A DNA stretch of 64,000 bases from Bidens hawaiensis (lineage: Eukaryota; Streptophyta; Magnoliopsida; Asterales; Asteraceae), in the NCBI GenBank assembly GCA_021521415.1, contig JAIQDT010005797.1:1-64000 (forward strand), given 5' to 3'. Position numbers and translations under genes: made by a program. The notes beneath the pieces were generated by a model, which saw only the letters and a list, made by a program, of their open reading frames with translations, was not told where the DNA came from and ran no database searches. Every line of letters begins with the position of its first letter. Positions within the stretch are counted from its first letter, which is position 1. Shown one piece after another: positions 23,359 through 34,845 of the stretch.

Positions 23359-25684
23359 CTAGAAGATCTGATGAATGTTACACTATTTCCTTGACACTTG
23401 AGAGTGAATCCTCTCTCCATCAATTGCTAAAAACTAAGCCAATTTTAATTCTAATATTGAATATTTCTATCCATGGAAATCACTTGACTAGCGTGTCATC
23501 ACAAACTTACATAAGTGAAAGCATTAAACATTCGTTAAAACACACAAAATTGTATTCATTACAAGAATTTTTGTCTAACCAGTTGGATCTTTAGGAACGA
23601 CAATGGTCGTCAGGATAGCTTGGCTAAGGCGGCGAGATGTTGTCAACATAGGCTCCATCATATTGATAATTTGCAACATCCGTGTTTTGAGAATAATAAA
23701 TAAAAAAAGTTTTATTATTATCTGTGTGTCGTTATTTAATTTCATTAAGTAGTAATGGGTTTAAGTGGTAGACTTAGAATAAAAGATGGACCAAGGGATG
23801 GTAACGGGCCTAATGCCCATGGACTTGGGGTATTTAAACTCCCAAACTTTCCCTAAAACCCCAACATTTTCATTCTCCATCTCCTGCCTCCTTTAACACA
23901 CTCAAACACACACACAAGCTCTCATCCTCTCATCGGATCCGAGATCCAAGTGCAACAAGGTGATTTTGTGATCTAGCATCTTCAAGCAACAAGAAACACC
24001 ACTAGATCTGCGGGTTGGTCCAAATCCGAACCCAAATCGGAACCCGTAAGGTAAGCTTTTGGTGTAAAGGGTAAGTGTTAGACCTCGATGGATCTTAAGA
24101 TTTAATATGTAGGCAAATCGGACCTTGTAGTGGTAGGAAAACCTAAACTTGAGGAAAAACGAGTTCATGGTCGAGATCAGGGTAACTATCGGGTCATGTA
24201 AAAGCAAGAAGACCAAGTCGTTACAACCCCAAACTCACCAAAACAGTAAAATGGGGCCTAAGGAGTGTTAAATGGGTAAAGAATGGTTAAATAAAGAAAA
24301 CCCACATCTAATCACATAAAGGAAGAATCGCATCATATAGCTATGCGATGCGATTTGTTGGGGAAACGAGATGCGAATTGTTGACCCATGCAATGCGATT
24401 GGTAGCATCTGTGCGATGTGACTGGCTGCATCCATGCGATGCTATTCGTTAAGCCATGCGATGCGACTAGTTACATCCATGCGATGCGACTCCTTTAGCC
24501 ATGCGATGCGATTGGTTTTGCATGCGATCCGAATTGTTGTATAACTCGACCCCAGCTAGGGGCTCTGACCTTGGACCCTGCTAGGGGCTGCCGCCCCTAG
24601 ACCCCACGACCAGGGGCGCTGCCCCCGGACCTCCGTTAGTTGAGGCTTTCATTAACCTAGATGTATGAACTAGTAGAAATAGATAATTGATACTCGTAAC
24701 TTGTTAAACAGTTAGGCGTGCCCTGTTGAGGAGAGGTGTGACCATAAACTCAGAAAGGAGCCGATTTCATGTGAGTTCTTGCCCCATTTCTCTTGAAATA
24801 TTTTCGGGGCTGTGTATATACTTTTAAGACTAGAAATATATATACACACACACGCGCGCGCGCACGCGTATATGATGAATGAGAATAACTAAGGCAAGAA
24901 TGAAAGAATGTTGTAAGAACTTGTATGTGCTTAGGTTGTTTAATTAAATGTGATTGTAAGAGTCAAGTAAGAAGATAATGTAAGAGTCAGGGTGACAGGC
25001 CCTTCTAGTACTTGGGCAAGAATAGAGTAGCCGACTCTATGATATCGGTGCAAGAGGTCGGGTGACATATCCTTATAATATCTATGCAAGAGGTTAGATG
25101 GCAGACCCTTAAAATATTTGTGCAAGAATGTAAGAATAACTGTATGTTGTATAAGAAAGTATGAGAATAATGTAAGAATAGTACAGAGTGATCCTTGTAT
25201 GAAAATGAAAGAATGTGTAAGAATAAATATATGTAAATGAAAGAATAAAATAATGTGTATGTAAGACGCAAGAGGACAAGTGCAGGACTAAAGTAAGAAC
25301 GGTACCTACAGGTACAAATATGTAAGATAAATGTGTAAGACTAACCTGTGACTTGTTAAACTAGAACTCACTCAGCGTAACTGACTTTTAGTATGCACGT
25401 AGGTGAGTAGAATGAGGCAGGCTGCTTGAAGTGGGACATATGGCATTCAAAGGAAGACTGACATCGGAAGAAGAAAGAGTCCTGTGGTGTTTTTATGTTT
25501 TATGGTGAGACTGTTTATTGTGTTTAAGACAAGTTAACTTTTGTTAAGACAAGATTGATGATTTGTAATATATTGGTTGATGTTTTATGATTCCGCAAAA
25601 AGTTTTAATCCACTCTGATATTTAGAACTGTGCTTATGAGTAAATCCAACACCTAATGTAGGGTACCGTTATCGGGGCCTTACA
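23359..25684 (+). mobile_element. LTR-like gypsy DNA, left edge not located
   Basis: The right end (CGGGGCCTTACA at about 25673-25684) and the GAACTCACTCAGC...CTGACTTTTAG phrase at 25364-25390 match the style of the gypsy LTR at 121-2101. A TATA-like GGTATTTAAACTCCC near 23829 is followed by a CT/CA-rich leader. It also has GGGGCGCTGCCCCCGG-type GC-rich words at 24560-24640 and a CACACGCGCGCG tract at 24845-24869. No coding region is credible. The left boundary could be anywhere between 23359 and about 23750. Confidence 0.45.
24318..24540. repeat. Degenerate minisatellite with ATGCGATGCGA core
   Basis: Roughly seven diverged units of about 28-32 bp repeat a CATGCGATGCGA core with variable tails (ATTTGTT, CTAGTTACATC, CTCCTTTAGC). 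Confidence 0.8.
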
Positions 25685-26459
25685 AAATTTTTGACAACCT
25701 ATACCGACGACATGCCATTGGGATATGGTTAGTGGGAAATGAAATTGTTTGGTGCTTTCGGAAAACCTTTTCCTGATGACATGCCATCGGGACAACAGAA
25801 TTTACTATATTTTTCATTTTCTTTTATTAGGTGGTTCCCCAATGAACACATTAGAGAATAAGCCAAGTACCACTCTTGTTAACGAGATAGATGTATTGCA
25901 TGCACGACACTTAATCATCTGATTATAACTAGTTTGTCAACCAAGACTTTGAAGGCGCTAAATCAAGTCTTAACTGATTGTCGAAGAAGCAAGACTTATA
26001 GGTGATAATTTGTTTATCGACTTAGGTTAGTTGCCTGGGTGCCAAGTTCAGGAGAAGGTGGTGACCCAAGTCTTCATTAACTCCCGATTGTGGACGATGA
26101 AAGCTTCATTAATGATGGTATAGAAGATGAAGATACATACAATTAGGATGAGGAGGATGAAATATATGTTGGTAAGGACGACAACGATGATGATCTTGTA
26201 GACACATGTTATAGTAGTGATGATTCCGATTGATTATTAATGTATGCGAGCACATGCATCTACAATGCGTTATTATATTGCTTATTAGTTGTTTAAATTA
26301 TGAATTATTATATATATTAATTTACAACTTCTTTGATCAAAATCGTGCTTCAGATGTTGTACTATTGGTTTCTTTTAGTGTACATTATGCTTTTGAGGTT
26401 GCATCATTAGTTTGTTTTGTTGTACATTACAACTTTTTTTCGGTCTACTCCACCTGTCT
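25685..26459. other. Unassigned non-coding stretch with an acidic tail-like fragment
   Basis: No intact gene is seen. Two similar phrases (GACGACATGCCATTGGGA and GATGACATGCCATCGGGA) at 25696 and 25775 are diverged direct repeats. The plus strand at about 26090-26235 reads as a Glu/Asp-rich stretch ending in a stop, which resembles acidic tails of CACTA-type transposases. That reading is weak. An approximate duplication of GTACATTA-type words lies at 26350-26430. Confidence 0.3.
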
Positions 26460-26539
26460 ATAGTTACCTTTACACGTGTCTCATCATCCATTATTTTTGA
26501 AAATAACTTTACACATGCTTTGTCTTTCATATCCTTGAA

Positions 26540-27110
26540 AAATCCTCTGTCTCTAAGTTTCCTCACCTTCGGTCAAGGGCATCAATTGGTCTTTCCACAT
26601 AATTCGGTTTGGCGTCTACCTCTGAGTCATTGTGATGCACATAAGTCGTCTCATCGGCTAAAAACTTCTATAAATGCGAGACATGGAACGTTTTATGAAT
26701 TCCACTTAGCTCTTCCGGTAACTTCAACCGGTAAGATAGCTCTTCCACCCGATCGATTATTTTAAAAGGCCTAATAAATCGAGGGCTCAATTTTTTATTT
26801 TTTTCTTGAACCAACTTGCGCATTGTAGTTGGTCGAACAAACTATCCTCGGGAGAGGGTATCGATTCTTTACCATATGCTTGTTTTAGCTCGCAGTAATC
26901 AATGCACAAACACATTCACTTGTCTTTATTCACTAATAGCACCGGTGCTCCCCACGGAGAGACACTTGGTCTAATAAATCCTTTATCAAGTAGATCTTGT
27001 AACTGAGGCATTAGTTCTTATAGTTTCGAGGGTGCTAACCTATATGGCGCCTTAGAACCTGGTTTTTTCCCTTGGTACTAATTCAATCCCAAACTCCACC
27101 TTGTGTTCGG
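26540..27110 (-). pseudogene. Gypsy E: RT start joined to integrase C-terminus
   Basis: About 26820-27110 encodes the start of a gypsy RT, recognisable by [25 protein letters not shown] and a CIDYCELKQ-like stretch (usually CIDYRELNK). About 26540-26815 encodes the integrase C-terminal domain, with KIIDRVEELSYRLKLPEELS and a HKTFHVS motif. The two meet without the roughly 2 kb that should separate them. Stops interrupt both parts. Confidence 0.7.
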
Positions 27111-27139
27111 GTGGAATACCCGAATTTTGTTTTATTTTT

Positions 27140-28480
27140 TATTTTTTTTGGGGAATACATCATCACCTTCAATGATGATTTTGCAATCTCGGCATATGTC
27201 ACAACAATAAAATTTTGTTATCCCCCACTTTTACCTCTAAGGTATCGGTAAATTTTTGTTAAACTAAATGGCAGAGGCTGAATAAATCCATGTGAAACAA
27301 AATATTTATTCGCACCCGTATTAAACAATACATGTGTGGGAATGGAATTTACGGTAAATGTACCCGTAACCACTTCGGGTTCGATTTTTTTTTATTTGGC
27401 AACAATGATTGAATAGATCATGTTAGCACTCTTGGAGCTTCTATCTTTCCGCTGGCTTCCTCTTTCTTCCTACCAACTTCGAGCACTCAGTTATCTTGTG
27501 GCCCATTTGGTAGCATTTATAGCACACCGACATCTTTATGGGGACATTTACAACCTCGTGACCCATCTTCCCGCATATCTTACAACTCGGCGACCCGCCT
27601 TTCACATTTCCCTTCTTGGGGGTTTTGGTTACCTTTGACTTCTTGGAAGGGCTTGGATTTACATCCTTGGCCCTTCTTACACCTCTTTACACTTGCTTCT
27701 ATAATTCAATCTCACACTCACACGCGGAAATGATGACTTTTGTTAGGTTTCCGTTATACAAGGGAGTCATATACTCCCTATACTCACCACTTAACATGTT
27801 GTGTAGTAGTAGATCTTTTGCTCTTCAGTTTGGACCAACTTGTCACAAAACGTTAATTTATTAAGAAAGATTCCCGTCCTCTTATCAATCGTTTATCCTT
27901 TATGCTTTAACTGCATATATTATTCGTAGATTTTGTTTAACATTGCCTTGGGGCTATGGAGCTTGAGGAAGGGTATTTTGAATTCTTCCAAAGCCATAGG
28001 CCACGTGGCATCAACTCCTTTCTCACTCTTAAGATTGTCCCACCAATATTTTGCTAGGGCTTGGAATTGACAGGTTCCATATACCACGAAATCACCCTAC
28101 AATGGTTCCTTTCGAAAACCCCTTCTATATCGGTTATCCACCTTTGAAAAGCAATTGGATTGGCTTACTCATTATAAGCTGGCGGTTAATAGGCCTAAAG
28201 CTAGACAGGTTTTCTTTTCTTTGACCATATACTTTTCTTGGATAAGGATTCCCCTTAGTTTGTTCATTTATTCTTCTATCACCGACAACATAGTTGCGTG
28301 TAGCCTATCCATTAATCCGGGTAGACTAGCTTCTCTGGCCTTTCTGACTTCTTTAGAGATTTCACGCGTATCTCATCGTTCATGAGGGATACCGTGTCGT
28401 CACCAGTTTCGGCCGACATCCTTTTCAACAGTTTATGGACATATACGATGTTTCCTATTTTATTTGGTTCGGCTTAGCCT
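27140..28480 (-). pseudogene. Gypsy E: Gag and protease remnants
   Basis: The protease is seen at about 27210-27400 on the minus strand (GTFTVNSIPTHVLFNTGAN, where N-T-G replaces the usual D-T-G, so the catalytic Asp is lost). Two CCHC knuckles lie at about 27480-27600 (CYKCYQMGHKITEC, and CKICGKMGHE followed by a degraded end). Upstream to about 28480 a Gag frame can be followed in pieces but has many stops. Confidence 0.6.
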
Positions 28481-28489
28481 AGAACATGC

Positions 28490-28735
28490 CTTAACCATTC
28501 ATATTTATTGCATTTTTAGGTTCGAGTGTTGTTACACCCATTCCCATTTCAATATTAAACCATTCACACTTATTGCATCTACGAATTCGAGTGTCACTAC
28601 ACCCCTTCCCATTGCAATATTAAACCATTCATACTTATTTAATTTTCGGGTTCAAGTGTCATTACACATCTTCCCATTGTAATATTAAACCATTCACACT
28701 TATTGCATTTCTGGGTTTGAGTGTCTTCCAATCGA
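28490..28735. repeat. Tandem array of about 75-bp units in the gypsy E leader
   Basis: About three and a half diverged copies contain TTAAACCATTCACACTTATTG, then a GGTTCGAGTGTC-type phrase and a CCCATTGCAATA-type phrase. Confidence 0.8.
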
Positions 28736-29075
28736 ATGATCACACCCGGATGGTCACATGTCGGTGACTCTTACAACCGGTTATTTTCACCCCTTGTGAC
28801 TCTTACAACTGAATGGTCACTCCCACATGTGACTCTTACAACGGATGGTCACACCCGGATGGTTACCCACCGGTGACTCTTACAACAGGTTATTTTCACC
28901 CTTTGTGACTCTTACAACCGAATGGTCACTCACACATGTGAATCTTACAACGAATGGTCACCCACCGGTGAATTGTACTACCGGTTATTTTTCTCCCCTT
29001 ATAACTCTAATAAACAAATGGTCACTCACAACTGTGACACTTGCAACAGATGGTCACACAATACTAATCCTCTAT
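28736..29075. repeat. Second tandem array (GGTCAC/GTGACTCTTACAAC) in the gypsy E leader
   Basis: About three higher-order units of roughly 110 bp are built from shorter words: GATGGTCACACCCGG, GGTGACTCTTACAAC, GGTTATTTTCACCC and AATGGTCACTCACACATGTG. The array starts where the 75-bp array stops. Confidence 0.8.
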
Positions 29076-29568
29076 TCCTTTCACATATTAGTGACTATCA
29101 TTGTTTCATCTGATATGTGAAATCTTTAAATTTATCACACTAGCATCAAATAAACATAATCATGTATCCCACTATATCCACGTACTCTTCCTTATTTTGA
29201 AAATGGTTATCTTAAACCCAAGAACATGTTGGTACTGTATGTTTACTACCACATTAGCCAAGTGTAATAATTCACATACCATACATATGTGTTCCAGTTA
29301 TTACCTCATCATATCCCAAGTAACGAGTTTCACTTCATATATCGATTTTAATGCACCTCATATAATCATACCACATTAGGTGAGCAATAAGTTTATCAAC
29401 ATGTTATAGGTATGCTTCCAATTTGTTAACCACACAGAAGTGTGAAACCTTCACATCTTATATATTAAATTCATACTTTACTTTTAACATCATGAGAACT
29501 TGTTTTATAATTGTTCCTTACCAGAATATGGGATCAAGTCTTGAACCAAACACTTTCATCTTTAACCT
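29076..29568. other. Remainder of the gypsy E leader, no gene seen
   Basis: AT-rich non-coding sequence between the tandem arrays and the probable primer-binding site. ORFs here are short and have no family features. Confidence 0.5.
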
Positions 29569-30015
29569 TTAGCCTTGATTACCAACTTGTAATACCCTTG
29601 AAAAATAACCCTAAACAAACAGAAATACATATCTATTTTTTTTATTACTTGACCAACATAAGTAGCAGCAACTTAACAACGTTTAACATCCATAAATATA
29701 GTATTAAGCTTAACAAAATATGGAAGCAACTAGATGATTCTTTTGTTCATTTCGTACAACGACTTGATCTTATTCCGGTACCATAAGCTTTTAGTTACTT
29801 GTTAGTTACCATCATAAAACATTTAGTAACTTATTATATAACCGAGCTGTCAACTCCGAAGTGTGAAATAGTAAAATCATAAAATTTGTTCGTTGCATAG
29901 CGCGAAGAATCAAACCTTTACGTAGCATGATGGCTGATGAGTTGACTCAGGTCAGTTGATCATCTCCCTCGCATTTCAAGTTCCTATTGTTGTACTCTTC
30001 TACTGTCAGTAGATG
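29569..30015 (-). mobile_element. Probable primer site and 5' LTR edge of gypsy E, running into a tandem array
   Basis: The minus strand reads TTGGTAATCAAGGCTAAAGG at about 29566-29588, a diverged form of the TTGGTATCAGAGCCTA primer site usual in plant chromoviruses. It directly precedes an LTR-type edge (TGTAATACCC on the plus strand at about 29590). This places gypsy E's 5' LTR to the right. At about 29995 the sequence becomes a diverged unit of the array continued at 40813, where copia B has inserted. Confidence 0.45.
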
Positions 30016-31030
30016 TGTCAGGACTTGGAGTCTAGTGCAAACCTTAATAAGGCTGAGAAGAACACACAGACTCCATAACCCAAAGGCCTATTGAATATCC
30101 CGGCGGAAGCAGGATATCCAACAGATGGGAGTGAAGGCATGATATGACAACAAACGAAACAATAAATGATAATCAGTAAAGACAAATTCAGAGACAAAGA
30201 TTCACTGCATTTAATACATCATTCAATGAAACAGTGAAAGGAATGTCGAGGGTTTCGTAAAAGGCGGCGGCGGCTGTACGAGGAGACAAAATGAATATTC
30301 GTTGGAATGTTTCTCGTAATCCGTGCCCTAAATGGAAACCTAGGACCCTATTTATAGAACCCTAACATTCCTTCTAGAATCCCTAATTATACATACTGAC
30401 TGACAAAATAAAATACAAATGTTAAGTGTCTTCGAGCATGATTTATATCTTGCTCAAGCACACTTCAGTGTGCAGGGTATGCTCGATGAGTGTCTTCGAG
30501 TATACTTTTCTTAGAATATTTTCAGAGAAAATATTCTCCTTCAGCAGACTTCATTCTTCTTGACTAATCCTTGTTTTGCTCGAACTAGTCCATCGAGCAA
30601 GCTCATTCTTCTTGATGCCTTCAAGCTTGTCTTATTCAGAAATCTTTAGCATGCTCGGATGTAAATCTTGCTCGGGAGATTGAATCATGCTCGTAGTCCA
30701 TGCTTCGAGCATATGACATCTTCTTATTGCATCCATGCTCGTCACCATGTGCTCGGACATCCTGTGCTCGTAACAGTTGGCTAAAACTTGAATGATCAAG
30801 TTGTTTGCTCTATTGGCAATCCATACTAGATAGAAGAACACTCTTGCTCGTCGAAGTGTAGCTTGCTCGAAGCTTTAACACTTAGAAGAATCAACTAGAA
30901 ATGGTTCTTAAGACCTTGCTCGAAGTAGTAAAACCATGCTCGATAGTCTAAGCTTGCTCAAAGTCCATACTTAGCCTTTTCCTGAGGAGTTTGAGAAGAT
31001 TCCAATCTTCCTTATCAAAAATCCGACTCA
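30016..31030 (-). repeat. 3' LTR of copia B
   Basis: The LTR starts TGTCAGGACTTGG and is the direct repeat of 39797-40812. It is rich in the repeated word GCTCGA/TGCTCG (more than fifteen instances), which makes it easy to spot. A CTATTTATAGAACC TATA-like box lies near 30350 on the plus strand, although the element transcribes in the other direction. Confidence 0.85.
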
Positions 31031-31258
31031 ATCTCCCCCTAGATTGGAACAAGCTCAGATGCACCAAAACACACCTGCATAGAGTTACACATGTATCAAA
31101 TGTCTAAGATAATCATTTTAAGAACATGTCATTTCATTACATAAAAGGAATTATGCCTCTTGGGCATTACACATCAAAATTTTATATATCAAAATACAAG
31201 TACAACCAAAATACAAAGATAAACAGAAAAGAAATGATCATCTTTTAGTATTCATCTG

Positions 31259-33845
31259 CTATATCCTCCTTCTACTCCTTGTGTCAGATTTTTCCTTTTC
31301 GAGTATAACAAGGGCAGCCTTCTGTTTAATCATATCAAGCATTACTGCGTCTAAAGAGTCAAAAGGAAACTCAACATCTATTATGTCTTGAAGGTCTTGA
31401 GGATGTATAAAATAAAGATCTTCATCATTCTTAATCACTGCAATTGTTCCTCCTGATTCATTCCTCAACGAAATTGAGTCATTATGTCTATTATAGGTGA
31501 GATGGGAAATCCTTCCATTTTGTTGCACACATGAGTTTGGCTCAAGCATTTCCCTTCTCATGGCTAAGCATTCCCTCAAAGTCATTCTTTTTACTGTAGA
31601 GCTGCTTGCCTGTTGAGTCTTTCTCTTCTTTGACTCAAATAGAGAGAGTTCTAGAGTGTGAACTTCATTTATTCTCTTTCGTCTTCTCTCTTTTTCTGCT
31701 TGGCTATGTATCTCCCTCTTCTTTTGTTTCAGAATGGAAACCCCCTTTCATATTGTTCCTTGATGAATTTGGAGAGGTCATTCCTTTGTTGCCCAGTAGG
31801 TTGACTACTGTCTTGATTATCGTATTGGTCAAGTTCTGCCATCTTCTTCAGCTGTTCTTTTGAAAAATTTCTCAAATCATCCCTAAAGATAATAAGAGTT
31901 TCTTGTTTGTCTTATGTGATCACCCTAAAGGTCTTGGATCTTTTATCAAAGTAGAGATTTTTTTGTAGATTCAAATTTCTTAGTTGTTCAGGCCTCACAA
32001 TCTCAGACCTTATGGGTGTACGGCTTGTACTTGCTAGCTTCTTCTTCTTAGCCTCTTTAAGTTTTGACTCTTCGAACCATCTTTTGATTGTATCATCAGT
32101 TTGCACTATCAGTCATCCCATGTAAGCACCCCTTTTATGCAGGGCACTCATCATCTCTTCCCTTACTAATTCAAATTTCCTCCTGTCTTCTTGTAGTTTT
32201 CTTTGAGTTTTCATATACATCTTTTGCCCTCTGTTATATATATCTAGCAGTTGATCATGAGGCATGTTATTGAACTGATCCTCAGACATTCACTTTTCCA
32301 TTACTATTTCTTTCAAAGTCTGTACCCTCTTAGGATCTTCAAACCATTTCTTAACTTCTTCTTCTTTCTTTCTAGCCTCTTCTCTCTCCTTCTCCAATTT
32401 CATTCTCAACTCCCTTTCTCTTACATAATCATCTTGACTTTTCTGATCCTTGTGTGAATCTTTCATTAATTGTATTTTTCTTTTCAGCTCTTCAACAGAA
32501 AGATTTATCCAGGACTCGTAGTTGTAGCCATATAATTGAATAAACTTTATGTCGTTATGTTTTGCCTTCAATGCTTCATATTCTATTTCATCACTGGCTT
32601 TCTTTTCAATCCTTCTTTTGCTACCATCAGATTCTTTCAATACCTTTTCTACCTTCTCTTTCTTCTTGCTCATTTTCTGGATATAATTTGCAACGTCATC
32701 TACTAATGCATTTTTATACATTTTATCAAAGGTTCCAAAAGACTGTAGATTCAAAAATGTTGATTTATGGCCAGCCTTCAGCATAAATTCTCTTTGTGTT
32801 TCCCGGCTCCTCCATCCGTCAGCCTCTTGTTTAATGATTTCTTTTGTCATTCTGTCAATGTACTTCTGATCATATTCGAGGCTTAGTAGGTAGGCTTTGT
32901 CTGCATTTTCCCTATCATCATCCTTCAATACTCCTTCTTCTTCATTGTCAGTTTCAATTTGTTCATCAAGATTGTGAAGTGCTCCAATCATTGGTTCTTC
33001 AGCATTGATAGTTTGAGCCCCTTCAACATCAGCAGATTTAGCCTTCCTTCTCTTGTACACCTTTACTTTACAGATTTTTGTCTCTTGGGCTTGGGTGTTT
33101 CAAGTTTAGCCTTTTCTTTTCAAGGAGTCTCTTGCTTCAGTTTCATGTTTTGTTGGTTCAGTGACAATTGGTTCTTCATTCACAGTTGCAGGCTCTTCAT
33201 CAACTATTTCTTCAATGATCGGTTCCTAGACATAAGTATCTTCCTACTCCTCAGTAACTTCATGTGTGATGGGTTCAGTTGTTTCAACCTCTTCCTCTAC
33301 TCTTGGTTCAGATTGCACCGCCACTGCTTAGGTTGATAAAATCTTTTTGAGCCTTTCTTGCAGCAGATACAATCTCAGGATGATGACTTTCTAGTTTATT
33401 CATTACATCTATGAGTGTTCTCATTATGACCAGTTAAACCATTGAGCTTGCAGATATCTCAATTGTATCATCTTTATAGGCTACTGGACATAAATCGAGC
33501 TCTTGTTTTTTTGGTGTTTCAGGTTCAGGTTCTTCAGTTTCAAGTTCAGTTATTACTGGCTCAGTTTGTATCGGCCCATGTTCATCATTACTTTATGCAA
33601 TTGGAGTTTGTTCATTAGTTTGTGTTGCTTTTAATGACTCCAGTGCTACCCTAATAGCTTCATCGGCTTCTTTCCTCAACCTCTCTTCTTTTGCCTCCTT
33701 CCTTCTCATCTCCATAAGTGCCTCAAGCACTTCTTTATCCATTTCATTATCCTCTTCAACCAATACCCTGTCTTATTCTTGATTTATCAATTCTATTACT
33801 TTTTGAATTGATTGAACTTCTGCTATATCTTCATCCACTACATCC
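31259..33845 (-). pseudogene. Copia B extra module, distal part: coiled coil and beta-rich C-terminus
   Basis: Three open stretches can be followed. 32290-33060 encodes a Lys/Glu-rich coiled-coil protein with the phrase EEVKKWFEDPKRVQTLKEIV. 31912-32106 has a NLYFDKRSKTFRVIT motif. 31259-31585 has RREMLEPNSCVQQNGRISHL and SISLRNESGGTIAVI and ends in a basic DTRSRRRI tail. The part at 33061-33845 is Glu-rich and broken by stops. I do not recognise any known enzyme domain. A diverged copy of the same module is present at 59443-60617. It could be an accessory or env-like third ORF of the element. The function is unknown. Confidence 0.6.
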
Positions 33846-34845
33846 TACTTCTCCAGAATTTCATCACCAGGTGTGTCTTTATGGGTTGTTATTGGATGAA
33901 GGTTTTCCTCAGTTAGAGCCACCACTTTACCTTTAATTTGTCTTTGGGAAAGTTGTTCAGGGCTCTCTTCTTCTGCTTCAATCTCCTTTTCTCCAGACTT
34001 CCCCTCAACTTGAACATCTCCTTCAATAACTTCTTGATTTATCATTTCAGGGACATTAGATGTTCCAACAACTTCTACTTCAACCTCATCTTCAACTTCT
34101 TCACCTGAACTGGCATAAATATCTTCGATTAGTTTCAGGCCACCTTCTTCTTTTGAATTCCCCCCCTGTTTTGGTGCATCTGGGGTCTTCTCAACCTCAG
34201 AGTGCTCCAGGGATTGAATCTTCATCAAAGCCTGTTGCAAAGCTGTTTCAAGAGCCTTGTTTCTTGTTTCTAGAAATGCATTATTCTCCTTCAACATGAT
34301 GTTCTCAAACTCCAAGGCAACATTTTCTGAAATCAAGTCATAGACATTTGGGCTGGATGGTGGTGTTTCTTGAGTTGGTTTAGGTGCTGGTTCAGATGAT
34401 ATTTCAGATGCAGAGGTTTCTGGTGAGGGTATTCTGTATGGTTCAGGTTCTGTGGTAATGGGTTTGGAAGGTTGAGCGATGACAATTTGTAGTGTTTGTT
34501 GTGGAGGTGAGGTTGGTGGGGTTAGAATAGATGTGTCCTGAGTAGTTTGGGCTGGTGGGGAAACAGGTGATGAGGAAATGACTGGTTCTTTTAGTTGGGA
34601 TGGAGGTGGTGAAGGAATATGTGTATCATGAATTTGTTCAGTGTCAGACAATGCAGGTTCAGTAGTGGCAGGAGAGGAATGGATATTGTCATCAGCATCT
34701 TCAGCCTCAAAGGAGTCAGTATCAGCATGATGTTCTTCAGGTGGTGGTGACTCCAGTGGAGTGATCTTTTGGATGGTTTCAGCAGATGATGCCTCATTTT
34801 ACCCAATTTGGAGATAGGCAAACAGTGACTGGAACCTGTCTTCAA
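33846..34845 (-). pseudogene. Copia B extra module, proximal part: Pro/Ser/Glu-rich region
   Basis: An open frame of 268 codons (33845-34651) encodes a low-complexity region rich in PPS, TSPP and EPAP words. It is followed by a short coiled coil (LISENVALEFENIMLKENN) and a Glu/Val-rich acidic stretch. It is in the same frame as the integrase region (ORFs ending at 36445, 35623, 35272 and 34651 share one phase), so the module reads as a continuation of the pol polyprotein past stop codons. In a standard copia polyprotein the RT would begin here. Confidence 0.6.

Larger units (their letters stand above)
26460..28490 (-). mobile_element. Ty3/gypsy element E, internally deleted
   Basis: The minus strand carries, from high to low coordinates, a gag remnant, two zinc knuckles, an aspartic protease, the start of RT, and then immediately the C-terminal end of integrase. 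All of the RT core, RNase H and integrase core is missing, so RT and integrase fragments are fused near 26815. Stops are common throughout. A chromovirus/Tekay-like affiliation is suggested by the order and motifs but not shown. Confidence 0.7.

Noticed and set aside
28490..29075. CRISPR-like repeat array
   Set aside because: Units are directly adjacent and diverged, with no unique spacers of uniform length, and the context is a plant retrotransposon leader.
31259..34845. Long coiled-coil and proline-rich ORFs as host genes
   Set aside because: They lie between LTRs with matching orientation, in phase with integrase, and the distal part recurs in element C. They are element sequence.
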